DNA of 64,000 nucleotides from Hetaerina americana (Eukaryota; Arthropoda; Insecta; Odonata; Calopterygidae): positions 833,001 through 897,000 of the forward strand of contig JAKTNV010000002.1 of the NCBI GenBank assembly GCA_022747635.1, read 5' to 3'. A program made the position numbers and the translations under genes. Below the pieces are notes generated by a model. The model made no database searches. It saw nothing but the letters and a program-made list of their open reading frames with translations, and was not told the DNA's origin. Below, piece after piece: positions 44,357-55,879 of the stretch; position 1 is the first letter of the stretch, and every line of letters starts with the position of its first letter.

Positions 44357-45815
44357 AGAAATGTGGAACCTCCATGAATTAGCCATGAAGTCTGGATCGC
44401 ATGAGGACCTTGTCCATTGGTGAATTCATAGCGAGAGTTATTGGGGCGTAAAATGCCAGCCAGATTTGCAAGAGAGTCAGTTGGAAGACCATGGACACCC
44501 CTTGAAACCTTGTGGTTTGAAGGTGCTGAACAGTACTGATTGTATCATTGTAATTAGACACTAAGAGAGAAAAAGCAATTTTTTCTCAGCTCCCCGCCAT
44601 TGTCCCATTCGACGTTTTATCGTGAAGAAATCATCAATTATATTTGAAAAATTCTTAGTTTTCCTCTAGAATTTGTCAATACAAAAACCTTCGTGTAAAC
44701 CTCAGGAATGTATGTGTAATTGACATGAGAAAAAAGATTATTAAAACATAAATTTAAAATTTTACGATTTTTCCATTCATTTGAAATTTCTACCCTTAAT
44801 CTTCAAAGAAGTATTTTACGCAAGGTAAAATGCTGACGGTAAAATAACTTTATGATCCTACTATAGTTTTATCCATTCAGGCATCTTGAATTTTGGAGCA
44901 GAAGAAAAATATATCATAAAGACACTTAGAATTAAAATTGTTATGTACTGATTGACATATGAATTATACAGAATGAAAGTCTGAATTTCCACGGTAAAAA
45001 TGTTCATACCTATTTTAAATTGAAATTATATGAAAGAATAAAAATTTAGCATATTTCAAAATTATTACACGCGAAAAAAAATTTGAACTTCTGAAACACA
45101 TTCAGAATTTCAATGAAAAAAACGGTAAAAAAATAAAATATTTGCGTAAATAAATAGTGGTTTTAATCCAATAATTTTTGAGTTTAATGATAATGGGAGA
45201 ATTTTGTGGGCTAAACAAGCGCTGCCCAGCATATTATTTTTACAGTCAGCATTTGAGAGCAAAATTACTCTTGGAATGGGAAAAAGGAGGCAATAGTGTA
45301 AAAAATGTTTAGAATTCTGAGTAGTCGGTCGAATTTTTCCGCTCATAGTGATTGGCAAAGGCTGTAGGACAGCATTTGAGTCTGATAGTAAAGTTATTCC
45401 TTGACAAGACTATGAACATGGTGCCATCAACTTAAAAGGGGATAGGTTTGCAAAAAGACAAACTTTTTTTGATTTTTAAAAAACTATTTTAACGGAGCTT
45501 AAAGGAAGGAAAAAGAAAAATTTCTCAAATCATTTATCTCAATTCACTTCTCTCAATTTCTCCCACCGAATCCAAGGCGAACCCTAGGGCTCCAGAAGTT
45601 TCCTCCACCCAATATATCTCTTGAGTAAAAAATATATAGCAAGGAATTTTGGCAGGCTTAATAGTCTTAACGATTTTAAATACCTGCAAGCATTTTATCC
45701 CAATTATTAATCCACTATCCTAAATGTGGTGCCAATTCACCACCAACGCTGCTAACTTTAGCATAACTTCAAATTGAGTGGCTTCAGGCGTGATGTGGTG
45801 GAAGTCGAACATAAT
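44357..45815. other. No gene seen
   Basis: AT-rich non-coding sequence. Confidence 0.5.
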
Positions 45816-45965
45816 GAATATCTGATCGTAGCACTTTTCCACGCGATAAAAGTTTATTTTACAACCGGGTTTCGGCGTATTACATGATCATCATCATGTA
45901 ATACATCGAAACCCGGTCGTAAAATAAAATGTTATTGCGTGGAAAAGTGCTACGATCAGATATTC
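45816..45965. repeat. 150-bp palindrome with hammerhead-like halves
   Basis: The outer ends 'gaatatctgatcgtagcac' and 'gtgctacgatcagatattc' are exact inverted copies, and about 68 bp per arm pairs with few mismatches. The centre is ATGATCATCATCATG. The left arm on the minus strand reads AUGAUGA, a weak stem, GAAAC, CCG and GUU, close to the PLE hammerhead order. The right arm has CATCGAAACCCGGTC (GUC). Neither keeps a full CUGAUGA. Confidence 0.75.
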
Positions 45966-47119
45966 TTTAAGTATAACTTGATTCACTCCGCTTTAATTTC
46001 ATATTGAAGGAAAGTGCTCCACTCCCTTGAATTCGCCTCGTTTTTGAAATCCAAATGATGGGTCCGCAATGGGACTTCGGAGAATGACAGCTTCGCACAC
46101 GAAGATCTATCGGAGCAATGATGTAGCGGTAGTCTCCTCTCACTTCCCTCTCCTTCGTTTCAAAAACCTATCATGACTTCACCATCCTTAAAGATCACTT
46201 CCTTATCTTAGGGCACCACTCTTAGCCACCAGTCATTAGATTTCATCAATGGAGACAGATTAAAACAATTTTTTATCTGAATTTCTCCAAATTTTTCTCC
46301 TCCCCCCCCCTTCCCATTAATCAATACACAACGACGAACCCGGCCAGTCATGGGAAGAAGATCCTTTTTTACAGATCCCAAAAAATAGAACATGCTCCAT
46401 CAAATTTCTGATTGCATTCTCAGTCTTTTCAAATTTTTTAAAGCATAAGCATGCATCAGACCGCAGCATATCTGACTACATCACCAAAGATATATTTACA
46501 ATTTTAATTTAAAATTATTAATACTCTGACACTCGTAAGACATTAGATGTAAGACTCAAGATGACACGCCGAAAGTCGCATTCTCACGCCTTTGTCACTC
46601 ACGCAAACATTTTACCTCCCAGGAGACGGCTTGTGGAGTCCAATTGTTTAAATATAACTTTAACCGTGAATTCACTTAATTTGGCTTCAAAGGATTAAGT
46701 TCCTCGGTCTTTGCATCACACCTCTGGTAGAACGAATTTAATTAGCGTTTTGATTGGATTTACTTGTGATTCTAAGTTCAAAAGCGTTTCTATTCATGCA
46801 TCGTTTGTATACATCTAAATATTTATGTCGACATCATTTCTGGGTAACACTGAATGAATCCTCAAGGTTCCAGTTGCATGTAACTGGTTAACTAAAATGT
46901 TCAAATGATAGATTATCAGTTATTAAGGCATCCGAGTGATTGGGAATATTTTCTGAGCGCATACTAGTGTGTGATGAAAACAGGATGGAATAAAAACTAT
47001 GGTAAAACGGAGGCCACCGAATTATCGCAAGAGCCAAGCTAAACAAAAAACTGGAGGGCAGAAATTAGAGCAGGTAGTACGTAAAATTTAATTTCGGGGG
47101 TATGTATTTTCGACGAAAT
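45966..47119. other. No gene seen
   Basis: Non-coding sequence; minus-strand ORF 46208-46393 has no family resemblance. Confidence 0.45.
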
Positions 47120-48090
47120 TGTCCCAGCAGTAACGGAATCGAGAGAATAACTGTGTTCAGGAACGTTGACTTTATAAAAGGCAAAGCTAGACGCCTATGG
47201 CAAAGATAAAAGTATCCTAGGCTAGAATAAAGACTTTTTGAATGTTCGCGGAAAAAGGGTAATCACAGATGGTGTTGGCTATAATGCAGTCGGAGACACT
47301 TCGGGGGTTCCCCAGGGAAGTGTTATCGGACCTCAATTATTCAATTTTTCAACCGAAAAATATTTCTTATTTTCCGAAGATGCAATGGTTTACATAGTCA
47401 CCTGAAGTACTAGAGTTCAAGTGCCCCTATCAAATGACGTCCACCACTAGGTAATTATAATGAAACGTAAAAAAAGGCTTAGTGATGAATTATTGGAATA
47501 GCACCAGCCATATCCTGAATACCTATCACACTTAAAATATCGCGTTTAAGCGTTAATATTTAAGCGTTGCCATTAGTCACGACCTCCCGTGGGTGAAAAT
47601 TTTACAGGGAATGTGGACAAGCCAGTAAAAAATGAGAATTGATAAGTAGAGCATTCGGGAAATTTTATGAAAAGGCCAAAGATAAACTCTGTTTTTCGCT
47701 AGTTAGGCCTAATTTATAATATAATTCTGCCACTATGTGGGATCACCATGAAGTCTGGCTAATTGTCAAATTGGATCGCGTGCGGCAAAGAGGAGGTAGA
47801 TTGGTGAAACATTGTTATGATAAATTGAGGAGCGTATCAAAACTATCAGAAGGAGCTAGCCTATTACAGATTTAATCCCTTGCAAAGATTGGAAGGATGA
47901 CTCTAAAGCAATGATGAAAATGTATTACTATCGTACGTAATGACTCCTATCGTACTACGGTAGGAGAGATCATGAAAATAAGATTGGATAAATCAAGTTA
48001 ATTACCAACTGATTTAAGATGTCATTTTTCCGACAAAGCATAAGGGATTAGAATAATTGCAAGCAGCCGCGAAAAGAAAAAAAGTATAGC
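47120..48090 (+). pseudogene. CR1/L2-type LINE RT remnant
   Basis: The DNA near 47290-47345 reads 'SGVPQGSVIGPQLFNF' after a frame change (compare 'MSGVPQGSVIGPLLF' at 56733). Near 47700 it reads 'VRPNLEY' then 'MWDHHEVWLIVKLDRVRQRG', the C-terminal domain of CR1/L2 proteins, and near 48020-48060 a damaged 'FF.DKA.GI.II'. Stops are frequent. Both ends are truncated. Confidence 0.72.
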
Positions 48091-48753
48091 CTTTTCAGCC
48101 TTAGTATCCTAGCATGCAGTCATTATTTCATTCAAAGCATCGAACATTTGCTTTCTGATCCATTTGATCAAGATACGTATCGTTGTCAACTTGAGTGAAC
48201 AACTATTTTGGTTGTCAACTTGAACAAACTATTTTGGTTATTTTATAGACCGTGGAAATAAAATGACAAGAACTTAAGGCAAAAGACAAAATTCAGAAAA
48301 GTAGGATGTTAATAATTAGGTAATTTAAATGGCATGCATTTTAGTTTTCATGATCATATGGAAATGGAAAACGAGGAATTTTTCCGTCAATTTCCTGGCG
48401 TGTTTGGATCATCACAGATTCTATATTAATGTTCGATAGTTTGGAAATTTAACCTCTGGCCCCAGAAAACGCTGGATTTGGACGCCCAACTTCTCCCAAC
48501 TCGTGGCCATAAAACACTTCTCTCTCGACTCCTCCATATGCTGGCGAGACTGCCTGTGAAAGGATCAATCATTCTATCCACTTGCAATTTGATCACTCCT
48601 CCCCAGGAATCGCTCCATCAAGTGTCATCTTAAGCATTCTGTCAGAGTGCATGCACGTTGATCAAAGATAACGTGACGTATATTTTATAATTATATTATC
48701 GATAACGCTGCTTAAATAATGATCATACGTGAATACCAACTTATCTTTTCTTT
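48091..48753. other. No gene seen
   Basis: AT-rich non-coding sequence. Confidence 0.5.
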
Positions 48754-48850
48754 TTCAAGAAGTTCTTTCGGGTTTCCCACCGGGTCAGGTTACAGTACAC
48801 CAGGTGTACTGCAACCTGAACCGGTGGGAAACCCGAAAGAACTTCTTGAA
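48754..48850. repeat. 97-bp near-perfect palindrome
   Basis: Two 48-bp arms (48754-48801 and 48803-48850) pair with 46 matches around a single A at 48802. The outer end is TTCAAGAAGTTCTTTCGGG. The right arm contains GGGAAACCCGAAAGAAC. Unlike the other palindromes it has no hammerhead core. As RNA or single-stranded DNA it would form a very stable hairpin. Confidence 0.93.
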
Positions 48851-50504
48851 TACCATACGCCGGGAAAACCTGAGATCCTTCATCATCTTTTGTTTGTTTA
48901 CTAATTGGATAAAGGCATTTGAAGGCATAAGAAAGCCAGTTTCTTAAAAAAAGTAAAATCATTGGAAATGCATGATAAAAACTTGAGTTTATAAGCCATT
49001 CCATTGTATTTCAGATTTTTGGATCCCAATACATAAATATATGTAATTAACATATAGATTAGATAATTAAATCTCATAATATATGTAGAGATTATTATAT
49101 TTTCTTATAATAAATCTCAAAAATTCAATTTAAATGAGGAGTATCAATAAAGGTATTGCAATCCATTAAATACCGACCTTGCTTGTTCAACTATAAATGA
49201 CTCCCTGATGTACAGATTGCAAGCCTATACGAGAATATGGACGATGGCAATTAAAACATTGGATATGTTTCGGAAAACACAGGATTAAATTCCAGTGCAC
49301 TGCACTCAGTGCCTAAGAGAGCTAATAGCACGAAGATAATAACTTCCATCAGTATCGTAATTGACTTTAGGCCAGAAGAGATTAGATTTCCACACGCTCC
49401 ACGAGCGAAATGGAGTGAGGAAGGAGAGTAGGGGGTTGGTCCGAGGAAGGAGGGAAACGTGCACAGGGACACGCGTCGGATGAATGAACGCGAGAGCTAC
49501 GTTTCAAACTTGGGTGACCTCGCGTGCGCGTCAAAACTTCACTTTGCCCTGTGCATACACTTCGGCTCGAATATGTGCCCCAGGACTCCAGGTGGAACTC
49601 CCGCCAATGTCACTCTCTCCCGCAATGCTATCCATTCACTGCGGTTTGCAAAAATAAATCTCGCTATGATTTCGTATGAATGGGACCTTAGAACCATTAT
49701 AAATACATACAAATATTAAAAATTTTAATAAAACATTTTGAAACGGATCCCTGATTTATTAGCTAAACGTAACACGAAAAAAATATTCAAAACAAACTCA
49801 AGCCCTACTCCAGGTACTTATTTTATAATAATATTATGCCTCGAAACCTTGAGAACAATCACAAAATCTAAATAAGTCGTTCACTGTGGAGGGACTGTTG
49901 TCTATTTAATAACGAATACACTAAATCAATTGGAAATGGTAATTACTGTTTTAAAAACCAATAAATAAAAATCGGACAACAACGGTTCCCAATTCGCGAA
50001 ATTAGAGGAAGAAATATGATAAATATAAATTGATTAAAAGATTGGCTTGGCTGATGACATTAAGTCCACCGGAATTTTTCCGACGAGAAGTCCGATATTC
50101 CACAAATATTTAATGCACGCGAAAACTTTTAATTAAACCGAAGGAGAGGAATCATCGATCTGACAACTGGCTGCGTTTTTACCGGTAACTAAGTCAAAAC
50201 AAAATTCATTAATATTTTCCTTATTCAGTATTGACAACATTTGCAGTGTGGTAGTACCCCGCCATTGCAGGAATAAAATACCGGTGGAATGCTCGCGGGT
50301 AACCCCTCAAACTTGGTTCAATCTCCCAAATTTTCTTCACACCATTTTCTTTTTGTATGTCATATGTATTTTTGATTCCATAAACATTTTTAGTTTACTT
50401 TGATTTCTGATTGGAGGAGTAAAATACGTATAAAATGCCGTCGATGACAAATTATGTAATTGTGATCAATATCAGGAAAGGTATCCAATGTCATTTAAGC
50501 GTTC
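48851..50504. other. No confident gene
   Basis: AT-rich. A minus-strand stretch from 49349 ('MEVIIFVLLALLGTECSALE') looks like a signal peptide but stops after 32 residues with no clear splice donor. Confidence 0.4.
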
Positions 50505-50825
50505 GTAATGGGATCGGAATGGTGCGGTGGCTAACGTACAGGCTTCCCACCGAGAGAGACTGGGTTAAAATCCCGGAGACAACAAACGTTTTTCAGCGGT
50601 ATCCCGATCCCTGCTTGAGGTGCTTAGTTAAGGGCACTTTTTAAGGGAGTACGACGCTCGTCGGATGGGACGTTACACCCCGTTCACACCCCTTGGCGCC
50701 TTTCGTAAAGAGTAGGCTAATACCGACGCCGGGTTTCTCTCCACCCTTCCTTTCCCATTCATCCCTGATGGCGCAAATAACCTCAGCTTGCAGTCGTCTC
50801 CCATAAATAAACTACAACTACAAGC
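50505..50825 (+). mobile_element. tRNA-derived SINE (second family)
   Basis: An A-box-like 'gtgcggtggctaacgtac' and a B-box-like GGTTAAAATCCC (50563-50574) are spaced as in a tRNA. A body follows with 'cacaccccttggcgcctttc' and 'gacgccgggtttctctcc', ending near 50825 in 'aaataaactacaacta'. It shares little with the SINEs at 19387, 31700 and 53533. Confidence 0.65.
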
Positions 50826-51423
50826 ATTTCTTATCAGAGAAGTGTCCATAAATAAAACTTCAGAAATTCCTAAATGCAAACATCTGAAAAAAATAAAAAC
50901 TTTAAAATGTTTCCTAAAAAACTCACAAAACGCGTAGCCTACGATTCCAAAATATCGTCAATATAAAACCACTTTTAGACCTTTTACAACCACTATAATT
51001 AAAGACTAGAGAAGAATTAGCTTCACAACTCACTTCGCATCCAAAAATGACCCACGAAGGCATGCGGATAATTATTAAGGATTAACTCAAACGGCGCATC
51101 GTACTGCTAAACGTTTCCAAAAAAGTCGAGTAACTATTATTCAACAACATCACGGGCGGGATATCAGTTGGAACATTTTATATTTTTTATTATACAAACC
51201 TTTAATTTTAACCGATTGTAACAAATGACATAACAGTTTCGGACTAAATGTAATATTTGCTAAATTTTGTATCATTACCGATGAATTAAAATTCGGGCAC
51301 TCCAAATTCAGTTGAAATATTACTGCAATACTCAGTGTAAAGTGGGTAAAGATCGAATGAAATGGACCAATGCCCCGCTCCCTCTGCAATGGGGTGGGGA
51401 GAGAACAACACAGATGACCTCAC
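50826..51423. other. Probable intron start of the minus-strand GPCR gene
   Basis: No coding sequence was seen. It directly follows (on the minus strand) the donor GTGAGG at 51423-51418. Confidence 0.45.
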
Positions 51424-51762
51424 CTGCTTATTCTTGCACATGAGGACCATGACGAGCAGGTTGGTCACGAATCCGAGGAGTCCGATGAGGAGCAGTGCCA
51501 CGGCCGCCGCAGCGTAGGCCCCCGGGGACATGAGCAGCCTCTCTTCATCGGCCCCTTCGTCCGCCACCGGAGACTCGCCCCTCCCGCCCGCCTCAGCCCC
51601 CTCCGAGCCCCCGACATCCGTCTCCCAAGGCGATCCCATGCGTGGGTGCGTATCCGATCGGGCGGAGGGCCTTCCCTCCTCACGGTGTGGGACCCCCGGG
51701 GAGGTGTGCCACTCCGAAGGGTGAAAGGTCGACTTCCGGAGCGGGTCCCGCCGGAGAGTCAA
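51424..51762 (-). CDS. First coding exon of a GPCR, ciliary-opsin/pteropsin-like
   Basis: The minus strand encodes a hydrophilic N-terminus followed by one clear membrane helix, 'AYAAAAVALLLIGLLGFVTN' and 'LLVMVLMCKNKQ', then an exon end at CAG|GTGAGG (donor at 51423). The pattern 'F/LIG..GF..NL.V..LM.K' is what I know from TM1 of insect ciliary opsins (pteropsin), where the conserved Asn is N1.50. Either ATG (51762, or near 51639 giving a shorter extracellular end 'MGSPWETDVGG') could be the start; the second gives an N-terminus nearer the usual opsin length. The remaining helices must lie in exons at lower coordinates, which I could not find. It sits in a CpG-rich patch, as expected of a first exon. 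Another rhodopsin-class GPCR is possible. Confidence 0.55.
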
Positions 51763-52560
51763 AGCGGGCGGGGATCCACCTTCCCCGAAGACACGCCACG
51801 TGGACTCCCCATCACCCTTCCGCTCCCTGGAGGAGAGAAGGAGGGTCTATGGCAGGCTAGGGCTTCGGGGGACACGGATTCGAAAGGGGCAGCGGGGCAT
51901 CTCGGCGAATGTAGCGCGGTGAGACGTCTGCCGCCCCCCTCTCGACGCACCCGCGAGGCGAGAGATCCGATCTCGCCCGTGAGCCGACAGACTGTGTCCC
52001 TTCCCACACGCGCGAGTGAACTCGACGGGAAAATTTCCGCACCGTGCTGAAAAACGGACTAGCGGACGGCTGCTACGACCGTGTACGATGGGACACAAGC
52101 GCGTCTTCCTCAGAGCATGCCAATGAGAACGTCGAAGACCACATCAGGGATCTCTAACCGCGAGTTCTGTCGGCTGAAGAGTCGCGGAAGTCAGTGCCGA
52201 CCCCGTGGGGAGGGAGCGTTGCCTGCGACCAACCGCCGGAGGCAGGAGACGCACTGAATCCGAGGTCGGGACTGCGAGAGGCGGAGGGGGCACAAAACCC
52301 CCTCCGCCGCCCTTCGGCGAGGCGTCTGCCCCTCACCCTCGCCCCCCTTCCGCCAACTTGCGGATCCGCCTCTCGAGCGAACGCCGCTCGCGCGCCAACC
52401 CCTCCCCCGACGCGTCTCCGACTGCGACCGTCGCTCCCCTTCCGGGAGGCGAAGGAGAGGGCGCCTGCGCTCGGACCTCGGGGGGAGGGGGGGGCTGCCG
52501 AGAACACTTGGTCGCCAACTCCCTCGAGGGTTGCCGAAAAACCCCCAATCTGTTTTTCAG
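51425..52560. promoter_or_regulatory. CpG-rich region around the GPCR first exon
   Basis: This is the only kilobase-scale stretch that is strongly GC- and CpG-rich in the window, standing sharply against AT-rich flanks. Reading frames on both strands are open by composition and are probably not genes. It covers the GPCR first exon and its upstream side on the minus strand, consistent with a promoter and 5' untranslated region. A long G run lies at 52479-52494. No TATA box was assigned. Confidence 0.5.
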
Positions 52561-53057
52561 GATGGATGCTCTTTTTGGGTCCGTGAGGCCAAAAAAATTA
52601 CTGAAAAATGTTCGGAGTTTTTTCCGAGTTCATCCCGAAGTCACCCGGGTGACTGGATGAATGCCGTCTGGGCTCAAACATCACGCTGAAGTGAAATTGA
52701 GGGGATCGCTTCCGTTTCCGGTTAAAAACAGCTATGTCGAAGGGCATGTACGAAAAAGGATGTTAGTTAGCTCCCCAAGAAAAGTAAAATGAGAAATTTA
52801 GCCGCGAATTATTTTTAATGCAATAATAATCGAGATTGGACTATCTAGTTACGTGCTCTTACTGGATTCAAGCTGAAGGACAACACTCAACGGCCCCCTT
52901 GAGGTCTAACATTAGGCATTCTATGGGAATACCTTTTTTATAATGCAAGAATGGCAAGAGGTGGTCTCTCTGGTTAAATATTTTACTACATTTAATGTAA
53001 ACCGTAAAACGAGTTTTTGATGCACGGAAGAGCAAGGCCATGATCGCTATATAAATA

Positions 53058-53061
<4 letters not shown>
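52561..53061. other. No gene seen
   Basis: Return to AT-rich sequence; nothing recognised. Confidence 0.45.

Positions 53062-53121
<60 letters not shown>
53062..53121. repeat. (TA)n microsatellite
   Basis: About 30 TA units at the 3' end of the PLE fragment that follows. Confidence 0.97.
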
Positions 53122-53123
<2 letters not shown>

Positions 53124-53439
53124 GTATAACACTTAGCACTAGTGGACACAGACAAAAACACACAGAAACACACAAAAAAGAGACTTACTATTTTTCGAAT
53201 TTTTGGTGGTCGTGACCACCTTTATCAAGAAAGAGAGGGACAGAACTGAAGGGAATACGATGGCTGGAGCGATGGATGGAAGGCGAAGGTGGGGAGAGAA
53301 TTCCGAAGGGACGGGTTTGGAGGGGCAGCGTTAGAAGGGTGGGGAAAATGCAGAAGGTGATGGGGGTGGAAGGGGGATGATAATATAAATGGAGCAGGGT
53401 AATTAATGCCTAATTTTGATTCCTGGCCAATTCCAGGAC

Positions 53440-53442
<3 letters not shown>
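53122..53442 (-). mobile_element. Penelope-like element (family B), 3' untranslated region and terminal repeat
   Basis: It aligns almost continuously with 15676-15995, from 'cttagcactagtggacacag' through the C-rich tail (minus strand) to 'gattcctggccaattccag'. The repeat part has stem GGTGGTC-ACGACCACC followed by CGAAAA, a damaged hammerhead-like layout. It is bounded on both sides by (TA)n. Confidence 0.82.

Positions 53443-53532
<90 letters not shown>
53443..53532. repeat. (TA)n microsatellite, longest in the window
   Basis: About 45 TA units between a PLE fragment and the 3' end of a SINE. Confidence 0.97.
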
Positions 53533-53534
<2 letters not shown>

Positions 53535-53775
53535 ACCATAAACACAGTAATCCACTCGAAGGTCGGTTTGGTAGATGTCGTCGGCGTGTGAAATTCACAC
53601 ATCAGGGTAGGGCATTCTTTTCCCTGTGCTGGTTGTAGTTTCCCAGGAAGATCTGCTCCCTAAAAATCACATAGCTTGGGTGGAGCTGCAGATTCCCAGA
53701 GAGCCTTGCCCGGGAATCGAGCCCGGGACCCTCCGGTCAGTAGTCCAACGCTCAACCCCCTGGACTACCGCGACA
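53533..53775 (-). mobile_element. tRNA-derived SINE
   Basis: This copy aligns with 31700-31977. The minus strand has 'ccagggggttgagcgttgga' (A-box side), GGCTCGATTCC (B box with one change, near 53714-53724), and the body with 'atgtgtgaatttcacacgcc'. Its 3' end runs straight into the (TA)n tract at 53532. Confidence 0.8.
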
Positions 53776-53784
53776 CACATATCA

Positions 53785-53858
53785 CATATATATACATACA
53801 TATATATATATATATATGCATATATATATATTTATTTATTTATTTATTTATTTATATT
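53785..53858. repeat. (TA)n then (TTTA)n microsatellite
   Basis: Imperfect TA repeats with CA interruptions followed by about seven TTTA units. Confidence 0.9.
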
Positions 53859-55875
53859 TTTTTCGAAAGTCAAGCAATAAGCAACTTAAGCAATAATAGA
53901 GATTACGCGAGAAGAAATAGCTCTCCTAAATCTTTTTCTTTTAATTCCAATTCCTTTCGGCGCGTTTCATTTAATACTTTTTGAATGAAACCGCTTATCC
54001 CATTTGATATATTCTCTTCCTATTCCATTCGGTCTTTTGCACCGGCAGTTGATATTGGTGTTTGTATTTTTCCGCATTATGCAGCTCGTTTTCTTGGAAT
54101 GGGAATGAGGAAACGGTGACGAAAAGTACCATTTCAAAAAATTACTGGGAAGTTGGCGAAATAATAGTTAACACTATCCGTATGGCAGGCATTGTAAATG
54201 CAGTGAAGGTGCAAGATTTCACCGCCAATAATAAAACGAATAAATCATAAATAGTGGCAAGGAAATAGGTGAATTTGAGCATAATAAATTCAAGGCCATT
54301 TTGAAAGAGCGCATTGAAATTAAATTCAAGATTACAACGGCAATGAAGAGCATGAATTTCCTTTCAGTGGATAAAAGTCTAAGCAGTACTCCGTGGGAGG
54401 TGCCATTGTACCACTTCACGTGTCTTCTGATTTCGCATAAACCAACTAAAATTACTTTCAAAGTTTTCGAAGTAAATCAAGAGTCAAATCAGTTCGTAAC
54501 CCAGTTTATGTCATTTTTGAAATCCAATCCATTAGATTCTAATTATCTGCCTCAGTGTGATTAAATTGCAATTTGGCAGTTTTTGATTTCAAAACGTGAA
54601 ACGAAAATGTTGATATATTTGACCTTGGACTGTAAAGTGCTCAGGAAAAAAGGCCCGTAGGCAAAAGAAGAATCTCAAGGTTTCATATTTCGATGACCCA
54701 CATTCACCGGAGGAAATCGGCCCAGCATAGAGAGAACCTGAGAGGCGATAGAGCTTGAAACTTCTCTTATGATCTTTGTTTGGAAGGTCAGCTAACTCTG
54801 CCCCTTCAGTCCGGTGTTTAATATACTTAGCCAATCCGACCCCTAGGTCAAAGGCAAAAGGGCAAAAATATGTCGTGGCTTAACCGTTAACAAAAGGGAA
54901 ACGTGGAGTGGATATTTTGCCTTTGCACCCCCCCGACTCTCCCCTCGCAGCCTCGCGCAAAAACACGCGCTGCAACACGGACAGCACAGCTTCAAACAAA
55001 AGAAGAACATCCGCGGCAACCTTATCTAGTTATTTTGGTTGGGATGCAGGCCAATCAGCCTCCTGATCAGTTTCGAATTTCCCCACGCGCGCACGATAAT
55101 TTGCGGTCATGTGACGACGCAAACAAGAGCTAATTACAGTGACCTCAGCTACAAATGATAACCCAACTCAAAGAGCAAACCTAAACCAGCAAAGTTACGC
55201 ATACCGCTGAGGCCAAAAGGTTGGAAAAGTAAACTTTGTTTCTCACCCTCGGCTAGGTTGGGTAAGATGACGATAGCTATACCTGGTGCCAGAAATGAAA
55301 AATGCCTCCCGTATACTGTACGCTTGTGCAACTAGATTGTATTAATTTGAGGAATCGTATTAATGTGCTCTGAGAGGAATTTTATTTCGAATCAGATTTA
55401 CTTCATCATCTGTATTCCTCCTCAACTTTATCCCAGCGAAGTTTTAAACCCACCCACAAAGGATCTGGAGCTTTCCCTGCCTGTGAGTATGATGAAATAT
55501 TCTAAGGATTTCTGCAGATTGATGAAGTTCATGTTTGTCGCCGTTTAGATGGCCGAGTGCTATCAGTATTCCTGAAGCGCTCATCACCCATCTCGATGGT
55601 GAGCGAACAGAGAAATGTTACCAAATATGGCGTTCTTGGGTGTTTGCAATCCCGAGAAGATTTCACCGACCTGCACTTGATTCAGGGGATTGATGCAGCA
55701 CTCGACCAGTTTTCCCTACCTCCATTCACTCCCCCTTCACGCACTTCACTTTATTTAAATGTTTAAGTATTCAATTTCATATTGTGTTAGCGAGCTTAAA
55801 GAGTTTCACATCATTTCCTTTCGGAGTAAGCACTGATAATATTACAGTATTAGTAAACACAATTACGTGGCGCCT
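53859..55875. other. No confident gene
   Basis: AT-rich sequence. Short ORFs (for example 54301-54564, +, and 54903-55133, +) show no recognisable domain. Confidence 0.45.
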
Positions 55876-55879
55876 TACT

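Noticed and set aside
51465..52660. Several long overlapping ORFs on both strands in the CpG-rich region
   Set aside because: High GC removes stop codons by chance. Apart from the minus-strand exon with a membrane helix, none shows a domain.
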